Origin: JAJZOM01 sp046703545 | GTDB taxonomy: Archaea; Thermoplasmatota; Thermoplasmata; Thermoplasmatales; Thermoplasmataceae | DNA length: 48,596 bases | NCBI GenBank assembly: GCA_046703545.1 | Contig: JBJKSX010000034.1 | Coordinates: 1 to 48,596 of the forward strand | Direction: 5' to 3' | In this document: piece after piece, positions 15,737-24,375 of the stretch | Layout of the letters: each line of letters begins with the position of its first letter | How positions within the stretch are numbered: the first letter of the stretch is position 1 | Translations under genes and position numbers: made by a program | Notes under the pieces: generated by a model | Seen by the model: only the letters and a program-made list of their open reading frames with translations | What the model was told of the DNA's origin: nothing | The model's database searches: none

Positions 15737-18700
15737 TCAGTGCTTTCTCCAGAAGAAGTATGCCACGCCAACTCCTGCGCCAACTCCAACAACGGCTCCG
15801 ATGCTTACAAGACCTGCGGTCATGGCACCATTGGGATTCTCCATATAGGTAATGACCACTGAAACATTGTCACCGTTCACAAGGACATAGTCGGCTGTGG
15901 GCCCCAGTGTGTATCCAGCAATTGGTGAAACCAGGTAAGAGTAGTTGCCGTCTGCGACTTCGAAGGTCACAGTGGAAGTTGTTGAATTGACCTGTTCTCC
16001 ATTGAACTCAATTCCCCATTGGGTTCCACTGGTAAGTCCATTTGCGTTGAAAGCCACTGTATACATCTGTTTCACGAACTGCACCTGTTCAGTCTGGGTT
16101 GCCCCGAGAACATTTATGATCCCGTCACCATCCGCTGGCCTGTATCCTGTTGGTGCGATGGTTTTGTAAACATATGTCCCGTTCTGGAGCTGCACAGTCA
16201 GGGAATTCCCGCTGGCGGAGTGCTGAACTCCATTAATGTAAACTGACCAGGCACTGCTTGCTGGCAAGCCGGTCTGGACAAATGTAACATTATAGTACCC
16301 CCTGACAAACTGGATGGAAACTGTGTTGTCTTCACCGTTCACCAGAGCAATCCCGGACTGGGGATTTGCCAGGTACTGGTAATGTCCGGAAACTGTGAAG
16401 CTGTAAGTTCCGTTATGAAGTGTGTAGGTTATGTTGCTGCCGGTTGTGCTCCTGACGTCACCTGAAAGGTTGACGGACCAGGTCTGGCCATATGGGTGCC
16501 CTGTCTGGGCAAAAGTCAGCCCGTATTCCACCAGGGTGAAGTATACGTCGTAAACTGTGTTTTCACCGATGACAAAGACAGTGCCGGTTGCCGGGGAGGC
16601 AGAGTAAATGCTTGGCTTGTCAACCTTGTAGGTGTATGTGCCGTTTATTACATTGAACTGCAACTGTGAACCAGTTGTGCTAATGCTCTTCTGCCCAAGG
16701 GTTACAGTCCAGGCAACTCCTGCCGGAAGGCCGTGCCCGTTGAAGGTCACTGAGAATGTTGTGGGCACAAGCGGATAGTAATCGCCGCCAACGGCAATGT
16801 TTCCATTGTCACTGTAAGGGATTGCGCCATTGAAATTCTCCCAGTAGTTCCCTCCCTGATAGCTTGTGTCAACAATTGAACCAGTGAGGTCGAATCCCAT
16901 CACCGCGTTGATGTAAGACAGATTGTATTTCTGCCCAAGGTCCCACATGTTGCTGTAAGTAGCCGGCTCCTGAGTGAACAGGTCATATGGCGGGTTCACT
17001 GCTGATGTGCCCAAACCAAAGTAATTGTTGTATATCAGATTTCCAGAGCCCATCATGATCATGCTCAATGGGTCGGTGCCATTCAGGATGTTGCCTGCGT
17101 AGTAGGTTCCGGTTATTGGATCAGCAATGAAGTGGTTTCCCCAGATTGTGCCGCCCGAATTGCCGCTGTTTTCATTGTATACCATCAGGCTAATCCCCAT
17201 GGTGTCGAAGTGATTCGAAGCTACAAGGAAATCGGTCGAATCCCAGAAGACAACACTGGCCGCGGGCAAACCTTTGAGGTTGCTGGAGTACCAGCCGGAT
17301 ATTGATGGGGCTCCCGTCAGGGCGATGTTTGATGTGTTCATGAACTGGAAACCTAATGTGTTGAATGATGGAAGTCTGTTGTCACTGAGCATTGCTGACA
17401 TGAATGATGGATATGTTACTGCAAAACTGGGTGGGCTGTTCAACTGCACAGACGCATTGGTGTTGGAGATCATGACACCAGCGAAAGTCGGGAACATGTA
17501 GTGGTTTGCCCTTGCAAACAGCTGGTTTATCTGGGTGTACTGATTGTTCTCAATCATGTATGGGTCTCCCGGTGAACCATCACCGATGAATAGGTGGGGC
17601 GTAAGGTTCTTCACGTTCACTACACCGGTGAAGTTGGAACTGCCAACCGTGAGGTATTTCAGCTGATCATTGCCATTGGCATAGAGGGGGGTGTATATTC
17701 CCGTGCTCCTGTCAAAGTCAAGTGATACGTTGAAATATGCAGCGGTCTCGTTTTCATCACTGCCACCTCCACCTGATGTGTTGGTCGGCGGTCCGCCCCC
17801 TTCAGTTTCATTGGTTTCCTCTCCAGCAATGTCAGCAGCGGTGAATATCTGAGGCTGGAATTCACTCATGAAAACTGCAGCGGAGTAATCAAGCCCACCT
17901 GGAAGAGCATAAACATATGATCCATTCTGGCTGATGGCTCCCCAGCTTGCTTTTGTGCTGTCAAAAGTCGTTCCTTCACTGATGAAGAAGAATGCATTTG
18001 CAGGGTCTATGGTCCCCTGTATGTTTGTTCCACCGGACCTGCTGACATCAGATCCCCACATTGGCACCAGAATGGAAGGCCCAAGGCTCATGTGCGCCAC
18101 TGGGGACTGGGTTGATGTCCACCACACTGACAGCCCCTGTATTGTTTCTCCAGTGTTGGCTCCGTAGTTGAAGGCTGCAGGCACATTGCTGTAGGTTCCC
18201 GCAGAGCCTCTGTACTGAAGCTTCAACTGGCCATTTGCAGAGAATATGGATGTGGAACTGCCTCCGCCGGGGCCGGTAGCCATCAATTCTGCATCGTAGA
18301 GAAGGCCTGATGGTGTCTTTTCATTGCCACTCACCTTGAATACAGCAGAATTGGCTGGTATCACAGAACCCAGGGGAACTGAGTTGAATGTCACAATGTC
18401 ATATGTTGTCCGCGGTATGGTCGACGCACTCTCTGTGCCGGTTATTTCGTAATCAAAGGTCACTGCATTGTTCAGGTCGTTCATTACGGAATCAACATAC
18501 ACGATTGCCGTGAATGTTTCAGGCACGTTTATGATTGGCCCGGCATAATAGTAGAACAGCCCCGGGACAACCACTCCGTTGCCTGAGAGTATGGCATTGG
18601 GCTGGAGTTCCATTGATGGGCTCGACAGGCTCCATATGTTGGATACAAACTGCATCTTTCCTTCAGATGGAGTGTAGAGCATTACGTTCTGGATCCAGAA

Positions 18701-19213
18701 GGCATTGTTTGAGCTTCCGTTAACTGTTACCTGGGTGAGAACCGTGTTAAGTTGTATTGCAACCGTTTTCTGGGCGGGATTCTGGAGTGCGAATGGGTCC
18801 ATGGCTTCAAACATTGCCGATCCTAGAAATCCAGTGGTTGTATAAGCGTACTTGGTCGACACTCCACTGTTGGTTGAATATCCAAAATCAGAGATTCCCA
18901 TGGGTGCCGGTGAACGATCGTATCCAGGACTTGATGCACTGTTGGTTGCATTGAAATTCAAGTTCGGCAGGTACGCATACTTGGCGGGAACGTTGTACTC
19001 ATTCAGCATGCTCAATACCTGTTCTGCATTGAGCGGTGCCGAAGACAAATACGGTGAGTACGAACTGGTCCCACTGTTAGTTTGTACAGGTTGGCTGGCT
19101 GTAGGCTCGCCAGTGATTTTCTGCGGGTTGTCATTCAGCACAGCCAGTGCCGAAAGAAACATGGCGGCGGCTACAAATAAGACCAGAGCTTTTCCTGTGC
19201 TTGAGATGTCCAT
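15737..19213 (-). CDS. Thermopsin-family (peptidase A5) surface protein B, paralogue of A
   Basis: 1158 residues, same architecture as protein A. A signal segment lies at about 8-26. The thermopsin part spans about 78-365: RSPAPMGISDFGY (100-112), WIQNVMLYTPSEGKMQFVSN (173-192), YYYAGPIINV, TGPGGGSSTSIFSANGQ (313-329) and YGANTGETIQGLSVWW (350-365). A Gly/Asn/Glu linker is at 464-490, then a beta-helix-like region with IYNNYFGLG and YQGGNYWENF, then four modules of 77 residues from residue 820, a membrane helix and WRKH. It is probably an anchored extracellular acid protease or a related binding protein. An AAGGTGAC site ends five bases before the ATG, and a TATA box lies at 19270-19281. It lies between its paralogue A and protein C, suggesting local duplication. 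Confidence 0.87.
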   Translation of the reverse strand: MDISSTGKALVLFVAAAMFLSALAVLNDNPQKITGEPTASQPVQTNSGTSSYSPYLSSAPLNAEQVLSMLNEYNVPAKYAYLPNLNFNATNSASSPGYDRSPAPMGISDFGYSTNSGVSTKYAYTTTGFLGSAMFEAMDPFALQNPAQKTVAIQLNTVLTQVTVNGSSNNAFWIQNVMLYTPSEGKMQFVSNIWSLSSPSMELQPNAILSGNGVVVPGLFYYYAGPIINVPETFTAIVYVDSVMNDLNNAVTFDYEITGTESASTIPRTTYDIVTFNSVPLGSVIPANSAVFKVSGNEKTPSGLLYDAELMATGPGGGSSTSIFSANGQLKLQYRGSAGTYSNVPAAFNYGANTGETIQGLSVWWTSTQSPVAHMSLGPSILVPMWGSDVSRSGGTNIQGTIDPANAFFFISEGTTFDSTKASWGAISQNGSYVYALPGGLDYSAAVFMSEFQPQIFTAADIAGEETNETEGGGPPTNTSGGGGSDENETAAYFNVSLDFDRSTGIYTPLYANGNDQLKYLTVGSSNFTGVVNVKNLTPHLFIGDGSPGDPYMIENNQYTQINQLFARANHYMFPTFAGVMISNTNASVQLNSPPSFAVTYPSFMSAMLSDNRLPSFNTLGFQFMNTSNIALTGAPSISGWYSSNLKGLPAASVVFWDSTDFLVASNHFDTMGISLMVYNENSGNSGGTIWGNHFIADPITGTYYAGNILNGTDPLSMIMMGSGNLIYNNYFGLGTSAVNPPYDLFTQEPATYSNMWDLGQKYNLSYINAVMGFDLTGSIVDTSYQGGNYWENFNGAIPYSDNGNIAVGGDYYPLVPTTFSVTFNGHGLPAGVAWTVTLGQKSISTTGSQLQFNVINGTYTYKVDKPSIYSASPATGTVFVIGENTVYDVYFTLVEYGLTFAQTGHPYGQTWSVNLSGDVRSTTGSNITYTLHNGTYSFTVSGHYQYLANPQSGIALVNGEDNTVSIQFVRGYYNVTFVQTGLPASSAWSVYINGVQHSASGNSLTVQLQNGTYVYKTIAPTGYRPADGDGIINVLGATQTEQVQFVKQMYTVAFNANGLTSGTQWGIEFNGEQVNSTTSTVTFEVADGNYSYLVSPIAGYTLGPTADYVLVNGDNVSVVITYMENPNGAMTAGLVSIGAVVGVGAGVGVAYFFWRKH
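15833..16756 (-). repeat. Four-module stalk array in protein B
   Basis: Modules start at residues 820 (FSVTFNGHG), 897 (YGLTFAQTG), 974 (YNVTFVQTG) and 1051 (YTVAFNANG), exactly 77 residues apart. The last module plus anchor is 108 residues, as in proteins A and C. Confidence 0.82.
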
Positions 19214-19218
19214 TTTTA

Positions 19219-19226
19219 GTCACCTT
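19219..19226 (-). promoter_or_regulatory. Shine-Dalgarno site of thermopsin B
   Basis: AAGGTGAC, five bases before ATG 19213. The same eight bases at the same distance precede protein C. Confidence 0.65.
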
Positions 19227-19256
19227 ATAAAATTAACCTGCGCGAGCTTATAGCCA

Positions 19257-19281
19257 CTGTGCCTTACCTCTTATATAAAAA
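19257..19281 (-). promoter_or_regulatory. Promoter of thermopsin B: TATA box and element shared with protein C
   Basis: The TATA-like TTTTATATAAG lies at 19270-19280. Just downstream is AAGAGGTAAGGCACAG (19257-19272), which matches TAAAGGTAAGGTATAG in front of protein C at the same distance (44 bases) from the start codon. Confidence 0.5.
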
Positions 19282-19419
19282 GGACTTTAAGGGGAAAGTT
19301 TTCATTACTGTACAGTAGAAGCTGGGTTATCACGCGTGCTTTCCCGCCATGAATGCACCAATTCCCTTTGCTTTTTTCTATAAATCCATTTGAAAAATCA
19401 AGAAAGAAGATTAGAGATT

Positions 19420-19450
19420 AAAAAAATGGAATAGCCTGGACCAGGCTATT
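19420..19450 (-). terminator. Intrinsic-type terminator overlapping the stop codon of protein C
   Basis: AATAGCCTGG (19430-19439) and CCAGGCTATT (19441-19450) are a perfect ten-base inverted repeat around one base. The stop codon (19446-19448) is inside the upstream arm. On the minus strand a run of seven Ts (19420-19426) follows three bases after the stem. Confidence 0.7.
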
Positions 19451-20690
19451 TCTTCCTGACAAAATACAGGCCAATGGCAATTCCTGCGGCAATTCCTATG
19501 GCAGCCCCAACTGTAAGCAACAGCGCGCCAGTAAGGTAATCAGGGTTCTTGCTGAAATTCACGCTTACATGCTGAGTCTCCCCTGCAACATTCACGTACC
19601 CATTGCTTGAGGCTGCGGTGTAACCATCTGTTCCGGTAACTTCATACGAGTAGTTGCCGGCCGGCATCTCAAAAGTGATTATTGAGGAGGTTGAATTGTG
19701 CGCCACACCACCCATGGTGATCTCCCATGGAGTCCCGACGGTCATCCCCACATGCTCAAATGTCACTGTGTATGTTTTGATGTGCAGGGTAACGTTCATA
19801 GTTGCATCACTGTCCAGCACTAGGACAGAACCGCTAGACGGAGAAGCCCAGTACTCATTTCCCGCAACTATTGAGTAATTGTAAAGGCCATTTGGCTTCA
19901 AGACAGACAGGCTGTTTCCAGATACCGTATACAGGTCACCTGCTATATTGAGTTCCCAGCTGGTCCCGGAAATATCGCCACCAAAGTTGAATGTGATCTT
20001 GTGGAGTGCGGATATGAAATTCACGTTCACGGTGTTGTTTTCCCCGTACACAACCGCAGTCCCGCTTTCAGGATGTGGAATATAGTTCCCCGGGCCGGTT
20101 ATTGAGTAGCTGTAGGTGCCATTGTCTACATTGAACACAATGCTGTCAGTGGTGGTGGTCCTTAAGTCACCTGACAAGTTGACTGACCAGGTACTGCCAA
20201 CAGGCAGGCCGGTTTCGACAAACGCAAGGTTATATTCAACCAGCGAGAACGTAATGTATTGTGTCACAGGGGTTCCATAGACCATGACAACTCCATTTGC
20301 AGGATCGGCCATATAATTCGGGTGATTGCCGATTGTATATCCATGGCTGCCGTTGGATAGCTGGAACGTAACAGATGTTTGGGTGGTGCTGATTGAGTTG
20401 GCACCATCAACTGTCACGGACCATGAAAGGCCAGCCTGGTATCCGATGCTCGTGAATGTTACAGTATAAGTCTGAAGGGCATTGGTTACTGCATTGGCGG
20501 CAACCTGATTCACCTGCTGAATTGCCAGCTCATTACTCGCAGGGCCTGACCCTGTCAGGTAGTTCGGGCTCTGGTCCGCCACTGCTCTTGCATGGTTCTG
20601 CCCTGTATTAAAAAGTACAGCGGCTGCGGAAATAACCATGATGAAAGCCACGGTAGCGACCAGGACTCTTTTTTTTGCGGAGGCATTCAT
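19446..20690 (-). CDS. Surface protein C: signal peptide, four-module stalk and anchor, no enzyme head
   Basis: 414 residues. After a basic start MNASAKKR and a hydrophobic signal at 9-27 comes a short linker, then from residue 75 the same four-module stalk as the thermopsin proteins: YTVTFTSIG (75), YNLAFVETG (153), HKITFNFGG (230) and YTVTFEHVG (307), then a membrane helix and FVRKK. The module lengths 78, 77, 77 and 108 including the anchor equal those of protein A. There is no thermopsin or beta-helix part, so it is not an enzyme by itself. It may be a cell-wall spacer, or a binding partner of A and B through like modules. It has its own SD-led promoter and terminator. Confidence 0.8.
   Translation of the reverse strand: MNASAKKRVLVATVAFIMVISAAAVLFNTGQNHARAVADQSPNYLTGSGPASNELAIQQVNQVAANAVTNALQTYTVTFTSIGYQAGLSWSVTVDGANSISTTQTSVTFQLSNGSHGYTIGNHPNYMADPANGVVMVYGTPVTQYITFSLVEYNLAFVETGLPVGSTWSVNLSGDLRTTTTDSIVFNVDNGTYSYSITGPGNYIPHPESGTAVVYGENNTVNVNFISALHKITFNFGGDISGTSWELNIAGDLYTVSGNSLSVLKPNGLYNYSIVAGNEYWASPSSGSVLVLDSDATMNVTLHIKTYTVTFEHVGMTVGTPWEITMGGVAHNSTSSIITFEMPAGNYSYEVTGTDGYTAASSNGYVNVAGETQHVSVNFSKNPDYLTGALLLTVGAAIGIAAGIAIGLYFVRKK
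19545..20468 (-). repeat. Four-module stalk array in protein C
   Basis: Modules of 78, 77, 77 and about 77 residues fill almost the whole mature protein. Module 2 (TWSVNLSGDLRTTT) is closest to module 2 of protein B (TWSVNLSGDVRSTT), so similarity follows position in the array. Confidence 0.82.
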
Positions 20691-20695
20691 TTCGT

Positions 20696-20749
20696 GTCAC
20701 CTTAAAAAAATATTCTGTACCCCCTGATTAGCTCTATACCTTACCTTTA
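20696..20749 (-). promoter_or_regulatory. Promoter and leader of protein C
   Basis: AAGGTGAC (20696-20703) is five bases before ATG 20690. The element TAAAGGTAAGGTATAG lies at 20734-20749, 30 bases upstream of the SD, as for thermopsin B. The TATA box itself is weak (CTTAAAGG region). Confidence 0.45.
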
Positions 20750-20941
20750 AGGTTAAACCTGGCAAAATGAAAACTCCACGCATGAAGAATCCAATGTGAC
20801 AGGTTGAGCCTTCATAAATGCCACAAAATGCCACTGCATACACTAATGATATTCAATATGGCAGCCCTGTGGTGGTTTCTCCTTTAAAAATGATGCGCCT
20901 AGATTTCCAAAAGCAAAAAAAGGGGATTAATAAGATATTTG

Positions 20942-20957
20942 AAAAAATTAAAAAAAA
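20942..20957 (-). terminator. T-rich terminator of protein D
   Basis: On the minus strand, runs of eight and six Ts lie within 30 bases after the stop codon at 20971. Confidence 0.5.
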
Positions 20958-20970
20958 TGTTGGAAGTGGC

Positions 20971-22767
20971 TTATTTCCTGGATCTGGAAATCCAGGCTAC
21001 CAGCACAACTCCAACCACAACCACCACAGCTCCGATTCCTACCCACAGGTATGGGAACCCGCCACTGGCCGGGCTGGTTCCATTTATTTCAAGGGTGTGC
21101 GTTGTGAAATGCGGAACATGAACCAGTACCAGTGTGCCGCCGTCAACTGCCGAAATGTAATACTGGGCCTGTGTCTGCGAAGTCGAATTCAACAATCCAT
21201 TTGCATCCTGAAGCTGGGTCATAACCTGATTGTCAAAGGTAAGCCTGAACTGGGAATTGTTGGCAATCATGCTGTTTGGTATGAACAGTGCAATGTTGGA
21301 TCCCTGCTGGTTCTGTGAGGAAAGCTGCACCTGTACCCTGTTCGTATATGCATTCTGCACTGTCAGCTGCAATGATGAGTTGTAGTAGTATGTGTAGTTG
21401 TAATTGTGTGGGCCACTGGAGCCTGAGCCCAGGTAGGAGATAGATCCAAGCTTGCCGTGCTGAAGGGCATACTCCAGCTGGTACCTAAGCTGAAGTGAAG
21501 CATTGAGGTAAAGGTTCTGCGCCACAAACTGAACATAGGATATGTCCGTAGTGCTTATGGCGATCGTGTTTCCAGTGACCGCAACTGCACCGTCGTGTAT
21601 GAACAGTTCACCCTTGAAGGTGCTATTCGAGATGGATATGATGGTTGGTGCAGCCATAACGCTGTAAGTGTTGCCAAAGGTCAGCCCGGTGAAATTGCCG
21701 TAGCTGTAACCGTATGCATGCCCTATTCCCGGATTGTTATGTGAAAAGTGTATCGTGGAAATGTTCAAGCCAGGGGCCACCACCATAGTCAGAGTCCCAT
21801 TGCTGGTGAAGAATCCAGCCAGCGTGGCAATGTTGTTGTAGATCTTGAAGATGGAAGTCTGGTTGGCAAAGAAGAGAGCATTCCCTGCAATTATTGGATC
21901 AGTCGTGGGGAATGTGGGTGAAACATATCCATTTCCAAATGAGCCGTCTCCCTTGGTGGAAATGCTGCTGAACACAAGCGTGTTTGTGTAGAGGTTTGTG
22001 TAATCAAGTATGGTTCCCGTGGCGCTGTCAAATACCATTGAAAGGTAAGTTCCGGTTACCTGCCCTGTTGATGGATCGTATGTCAGCGGATTTGTGCTCA
22101 GGCTGTGGTTCTGTGCCTGCTTCACAGTGGAGTATTTTATGGTTCCGCTGGGCGTCATTCCAACAATAAGTGAGGATCCTGTTGCAAGGCTGGTGTTCGT
22201 GAACGTTATGGTCTTTCCGTCTGATGAGAGTGTGGAAGGAGCGTTAGCCATGTAGAATATGGCTCCATCTGTAACATTCATCCTGTACATTGTGTAGTCA
22301 AAGAAGCTCAACATCACAGCATTTGTATTTCCCGGGTTGTATGTGCCGGCCGCATTGGAGAAGTTCATCGCAGTGGCTGCGGAGGGGAGTTCAACTGTTA
22401 TTGAAGGATACTGCCCAGGCTGTGCGAATGTTGTTGAAAGGAGCAGCATGTCATTATCATCTGTGGCATACACTGTTACGTTGTTCAAAGTCAGCGCCAG
22501 GGTCATGTCGCAATAGGCCTGTGGGGCAATTGTTGAATTCTGACCCGAAGTTGCCACCTGTGTAGCTGCCAGTATGGTATAGTTCGGGTTGGCATACGTA
22601 ATGTTGTACACGGTGCTTGTTGTTGGGTCATAGGTCATTGTGAAGTCACCAGCTTGGGCCGAAGCTGTCTGCGCAAATGCATCTCCGGTCATGATCGTGA
22701 CCGCTGACAATGAGAGAATCATTCCCATTATGATGGTCATCGATCTTCGAGTTAATGGTATACCCAT
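20971..22767 (-). CDS. Secreted, membrane-anchored surface protein D of unknown function
   Basis: 598 residues from ATG 22767, chosen because GGTGAT (22772-22777) stands four bases before it; GTG at 22776 also opens the frame. An N-terminal signal (RRSMTIIMGMILSLSAVTIM) ends near DAFAQTASAQ. The mature part is Thr/Ser/Asn-rich, beta-strand-like, with many N-x-S/T sites and Tyr-rich spots such as NYNYTYYYNSS. A single helix (YLWVGIGAVVVVVGVVLVAW) and SRSRK end the chain, so it is held on the outer face of the membrane. It lacks the Trp-centred stalk modules of A, B and C. I recognise no domain. It may be a cell-envelope or S-layer-like protein. Confidence 0.72.
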   Translation of the reverse strand: MGIPLTRRSMTIIMGMILSLSAVTIMTGDAFAQTASAQAGDFTMTYDPTTSTVYNITYANPNYTILAATQVATSGQNSTIAPQAYCDMTLALTLNNVTVYATDDNDMLLLSTTFAQPGQYPSITVELPSAATAMNFSNAAGTYNPGNTNAVMLSFFDYTMYRMNVTDGAIFYMANAPSTLSSDGKTITFTNTSLATGSSLIVGMTPSGTIKYSTVKQAQNHSLSTNPLTYDPSTGQVTGTYLSMVFDSATGTILDYTNLYTNTLVFSSISTKGDGSFGNGYVSPTFPTTDPIIAGNALFFANQTSIFKIYNNIATLAGFFTSNGTLTMVVAPGLNISTIHFSHNNPGIGHAYGYSYGNFTGLTFGNTYSVMAAPTIISISNSTFKGELFIHDGAVAVTGNTIAISTTDISYVQFVAQNLYLNASLQLRYQLEYALQHGKLGSISYLGSGSSGPHNYNYTYYYNSSLQLTVQNAYTNRVQVQLSSQNQQGSNIALFIPNSMIANNSQFRLTFDNQVMTQLQDANGLLNSTSQTQAQYYISAVDGGTLVLVHVPHFTTHTLEINGTSPASGGFPYLWVGIGAVVVVVGVVLVAWISRSRK

Positions 22768-22771
22768 TTTT

Positions 22772-22842
22772 ATCACCAGAAAATCATCTGGAATCCGCTC
22801 ATTATTTCCATCCCTTATGAGTTAGCTGACAAACTTATATGG
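22772..22842 (-). promoter_or_regulatory. Promoter and SD of protein D
   Basis: The TATA-like CCATATAAGTTT lies at 22831-22842 and GGTGAT at 22772-22777, four bases before the ATG. The predicted leader is about 45 bases, longer than for the cytoplasmic genes here. Confidence 0.5.
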
Positions 22843-23159
22843 TTGAATTTGAATCGTAAACCCGTAAAAAGCGGATTATTAGGCATCCAGAATTTATTTC
22901 AAGCGTGGTTATGGATTACGCTTGCTCACGGATCCCCTTTTGATGGAAAGTGCTTTAAGCCCAGATTCGAAGATAGGCGCTGGCAGACCACGGAATTCAT
23001 TGCGTTGGCTTCAACAATGCGGTCTTCCTTGTAAAATTCAGACAAGTGCAAGAGATTTTTCTCATTCAGTATCTCTTATGAATTGAGTCTGAACATCAAC
23101 TTCATAACTATACATTAGGTAGTGAAAAAGAATATTCGCTTGTTTGTGCATGTACATTC
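22843..23159. other. Gene-poor stretch between protein D and the next gene
   Basis: A 63-codon frame at 22843-23034 has no protein-like pattern and starts inside the promoter region of protein D, so I do not call it. A seven-base inverted repeat, AAGAGAT and ATCTCTT, lies at 23050-23077. Nothing else is recognised. Confidence 0.4.
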
Positions 23160-23750
23160 ATGGTCGACCACAATGTCCTGAAGGAGGAAATTTCATCCTC
23201 GAAAAGGTACAGAAAGCTTCTGGATTTGAAGTTGACCATATCGGGATACAGGAAGAAGCTGCCAATAAGCATATCAACGGAGTTGGAAGGTCGGATACTT
23301 GAGAAAATCAGGACTTTCGATTACCCCATATGTAGCGTTGCAACCATCAAGGTGATCTTCTCAAATGGCCTGTCAAAGGCACTGGAACCCGAGGAATGCC
23401 ATTATGCAATGGCCAGGGGGATGAAGATGTCAGACTATATTTTCTCCCATTATGCTTCCGCAAGAGACTTCCAGATCGAATCCTCTGAATTTGTTGGAAC
23501 CAGAAGCGGATTATTGACCGCAGAGGAGTCCGCTGCAGAAACAAACGGAAAGAATGACTTCACTCCTCTGAATCCATATGCACTTACAGAGAGGATGAAC
23601 TTTATCCTGAAGAAGGTGGACAGCCTCGAGAAGATGGAAGCCATCTACGCGGAGAACATACCAAAGATGGCCAGGGACATGAATGACCTCAAGGATAAAG
23701 TTGACAAAATATACAAGAAAGTCACCGAGTCCGAGCAAATCCAGGAATAA
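23160..23750 (+). CDS. Hypothetical protein with C-terminal coiled coil
   Basis: 196 residues, soluble. The first 110 residues form a mixed alpha/beta region (KLPISISTELEGRILEKIRT, then CSVATIKVIFSNGLS) that I do not recognise. After a flexible linker (about 125-140) a heptad-rich helix follows: RMNFILKKVDSLEKMEAIYA and DMNDLKDKVDKIYKKV, likely an oligomerisation coil. An AT-rich AGAATATTCG (23128-23137) is about 27 bases before the ATG, fitting a leaderless transcript. The coiled coil hints at a dimeric regulator or structural protein, without direct evidence. Confidence 0.65.
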   Translation: MVDHNVLKEEISSSKRYRKLLDLKLTISGYRKKLPISISTELEGRILEKIRTFDYPICSVATIKVIFSNGLSKALEPEECHYAMARGMKMSDYIFSHYASARDFQIESSEFVGTRSGLLTAEESAAETNGKNDFTPLNPYALTERMNFILKKVDSLEKMEAIYAENIPKMARDMNDLKDKVDKIYKKVTESEQIQE

Positions 23751-23950
23751 TGATTTTCCTGATTCTAAAATTTTTTTTGAGAATGGCTTGCAAGCCAAAA
23801 AGGGCCCATTCAAGGGGAAATAACTGCAATCGCATCCTTCAAGATTTGTATCTGAAGTGTTACTGACAATTGCGGAACCTGTGTGAGAATGAACAAACGT
23901 TCAACATTGCAGTATGGGGCTTGACATCAGAAAAAACTCCCAATGCACTT

Positions 23951-24154
23951 TTAGGAGGCAATTGCCACTATGATGATACCAAAAATGGATGCAGTCCCAA
24001 CAATAGCCCACGAAAACGGATTGGCAAAATTGAATGTCCAGCCCACTCCGAATCTTTTTGCAACTGGGAGAGAAGGGTCCTGTTTGTTAAAGTCGATCAT
24101 TCCACCTTTCCAGTAACTGTCATCATCCCTGTTGCTTTCTCCGCTGTCCTCCAT
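23951..24154 (-). CDS. Small DUF5808-like membrane protein
   Basis: 67 residues from the chosen start. After an acidic N-terminus it reads DSYWKGGMIDFNKQDPSLPV, then AKRFGVGWTFNFANP, close to the DUF5808 pattern (W-x-x-G-x-x-x-x-N-x-x-D-P, then GxGWTxNFxxP), and ends in one hydrophobic helix. The frame stays open to an ATG at 24217, but AGGTGAGG (24157-24164) directly before ATG 24154 supports the shorter form. DUF5808 domains occur in small membrane proteins of unknown role. No operon partner is seen. Confidence 0.65.
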   Translation of the reverse strand: MEDSGESNRDDDSYWKGGMIDFNKQDPSLPVAKRFGVGWTFNFANPFSWAIVGTASIFGIIIVAIAS

Positions 24155-24375
24155 TTCCTCACCTGAAATTGAAAGCCTCGAACCCATCTGCCCGACCAGG
24201 TATGGTGAAGAAAACAATCATGGTGGGAGATTAGAATAATGGGCAAACGCATGAGAACCATGAACAGTCGTAAGGCTATTGTGCGGGAGAAGTTTTTTTA
24301 AAATTCCAAATCTTCTGCAAATGCAACAGAATCATTCCTTGTTGAACAAAGGACAATTGAAACTCATTGTGTATA

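Noticed and set aside
12216..20468. Possible CRISPR or tandem DNA repeat with 231-base period
   Set aside because: The repeats exist only at protein level within coding frames; no identical DNA units with spacers.
20818..21318. 166-codon plus-strand frame
   Set aside because: Mostly antisense to the well-supported protein D, and it passes through its T-rich terminator.
22843..23034. 63-codon open frame
   Set aside because: Overlaps the AT-rich region just upstream of the protein D TATA box and shows no protein pattern.
23870..24166. 98-codon plus-strand frame
   Set aside because: Antisense to the DUF5808-like gene, no motif.
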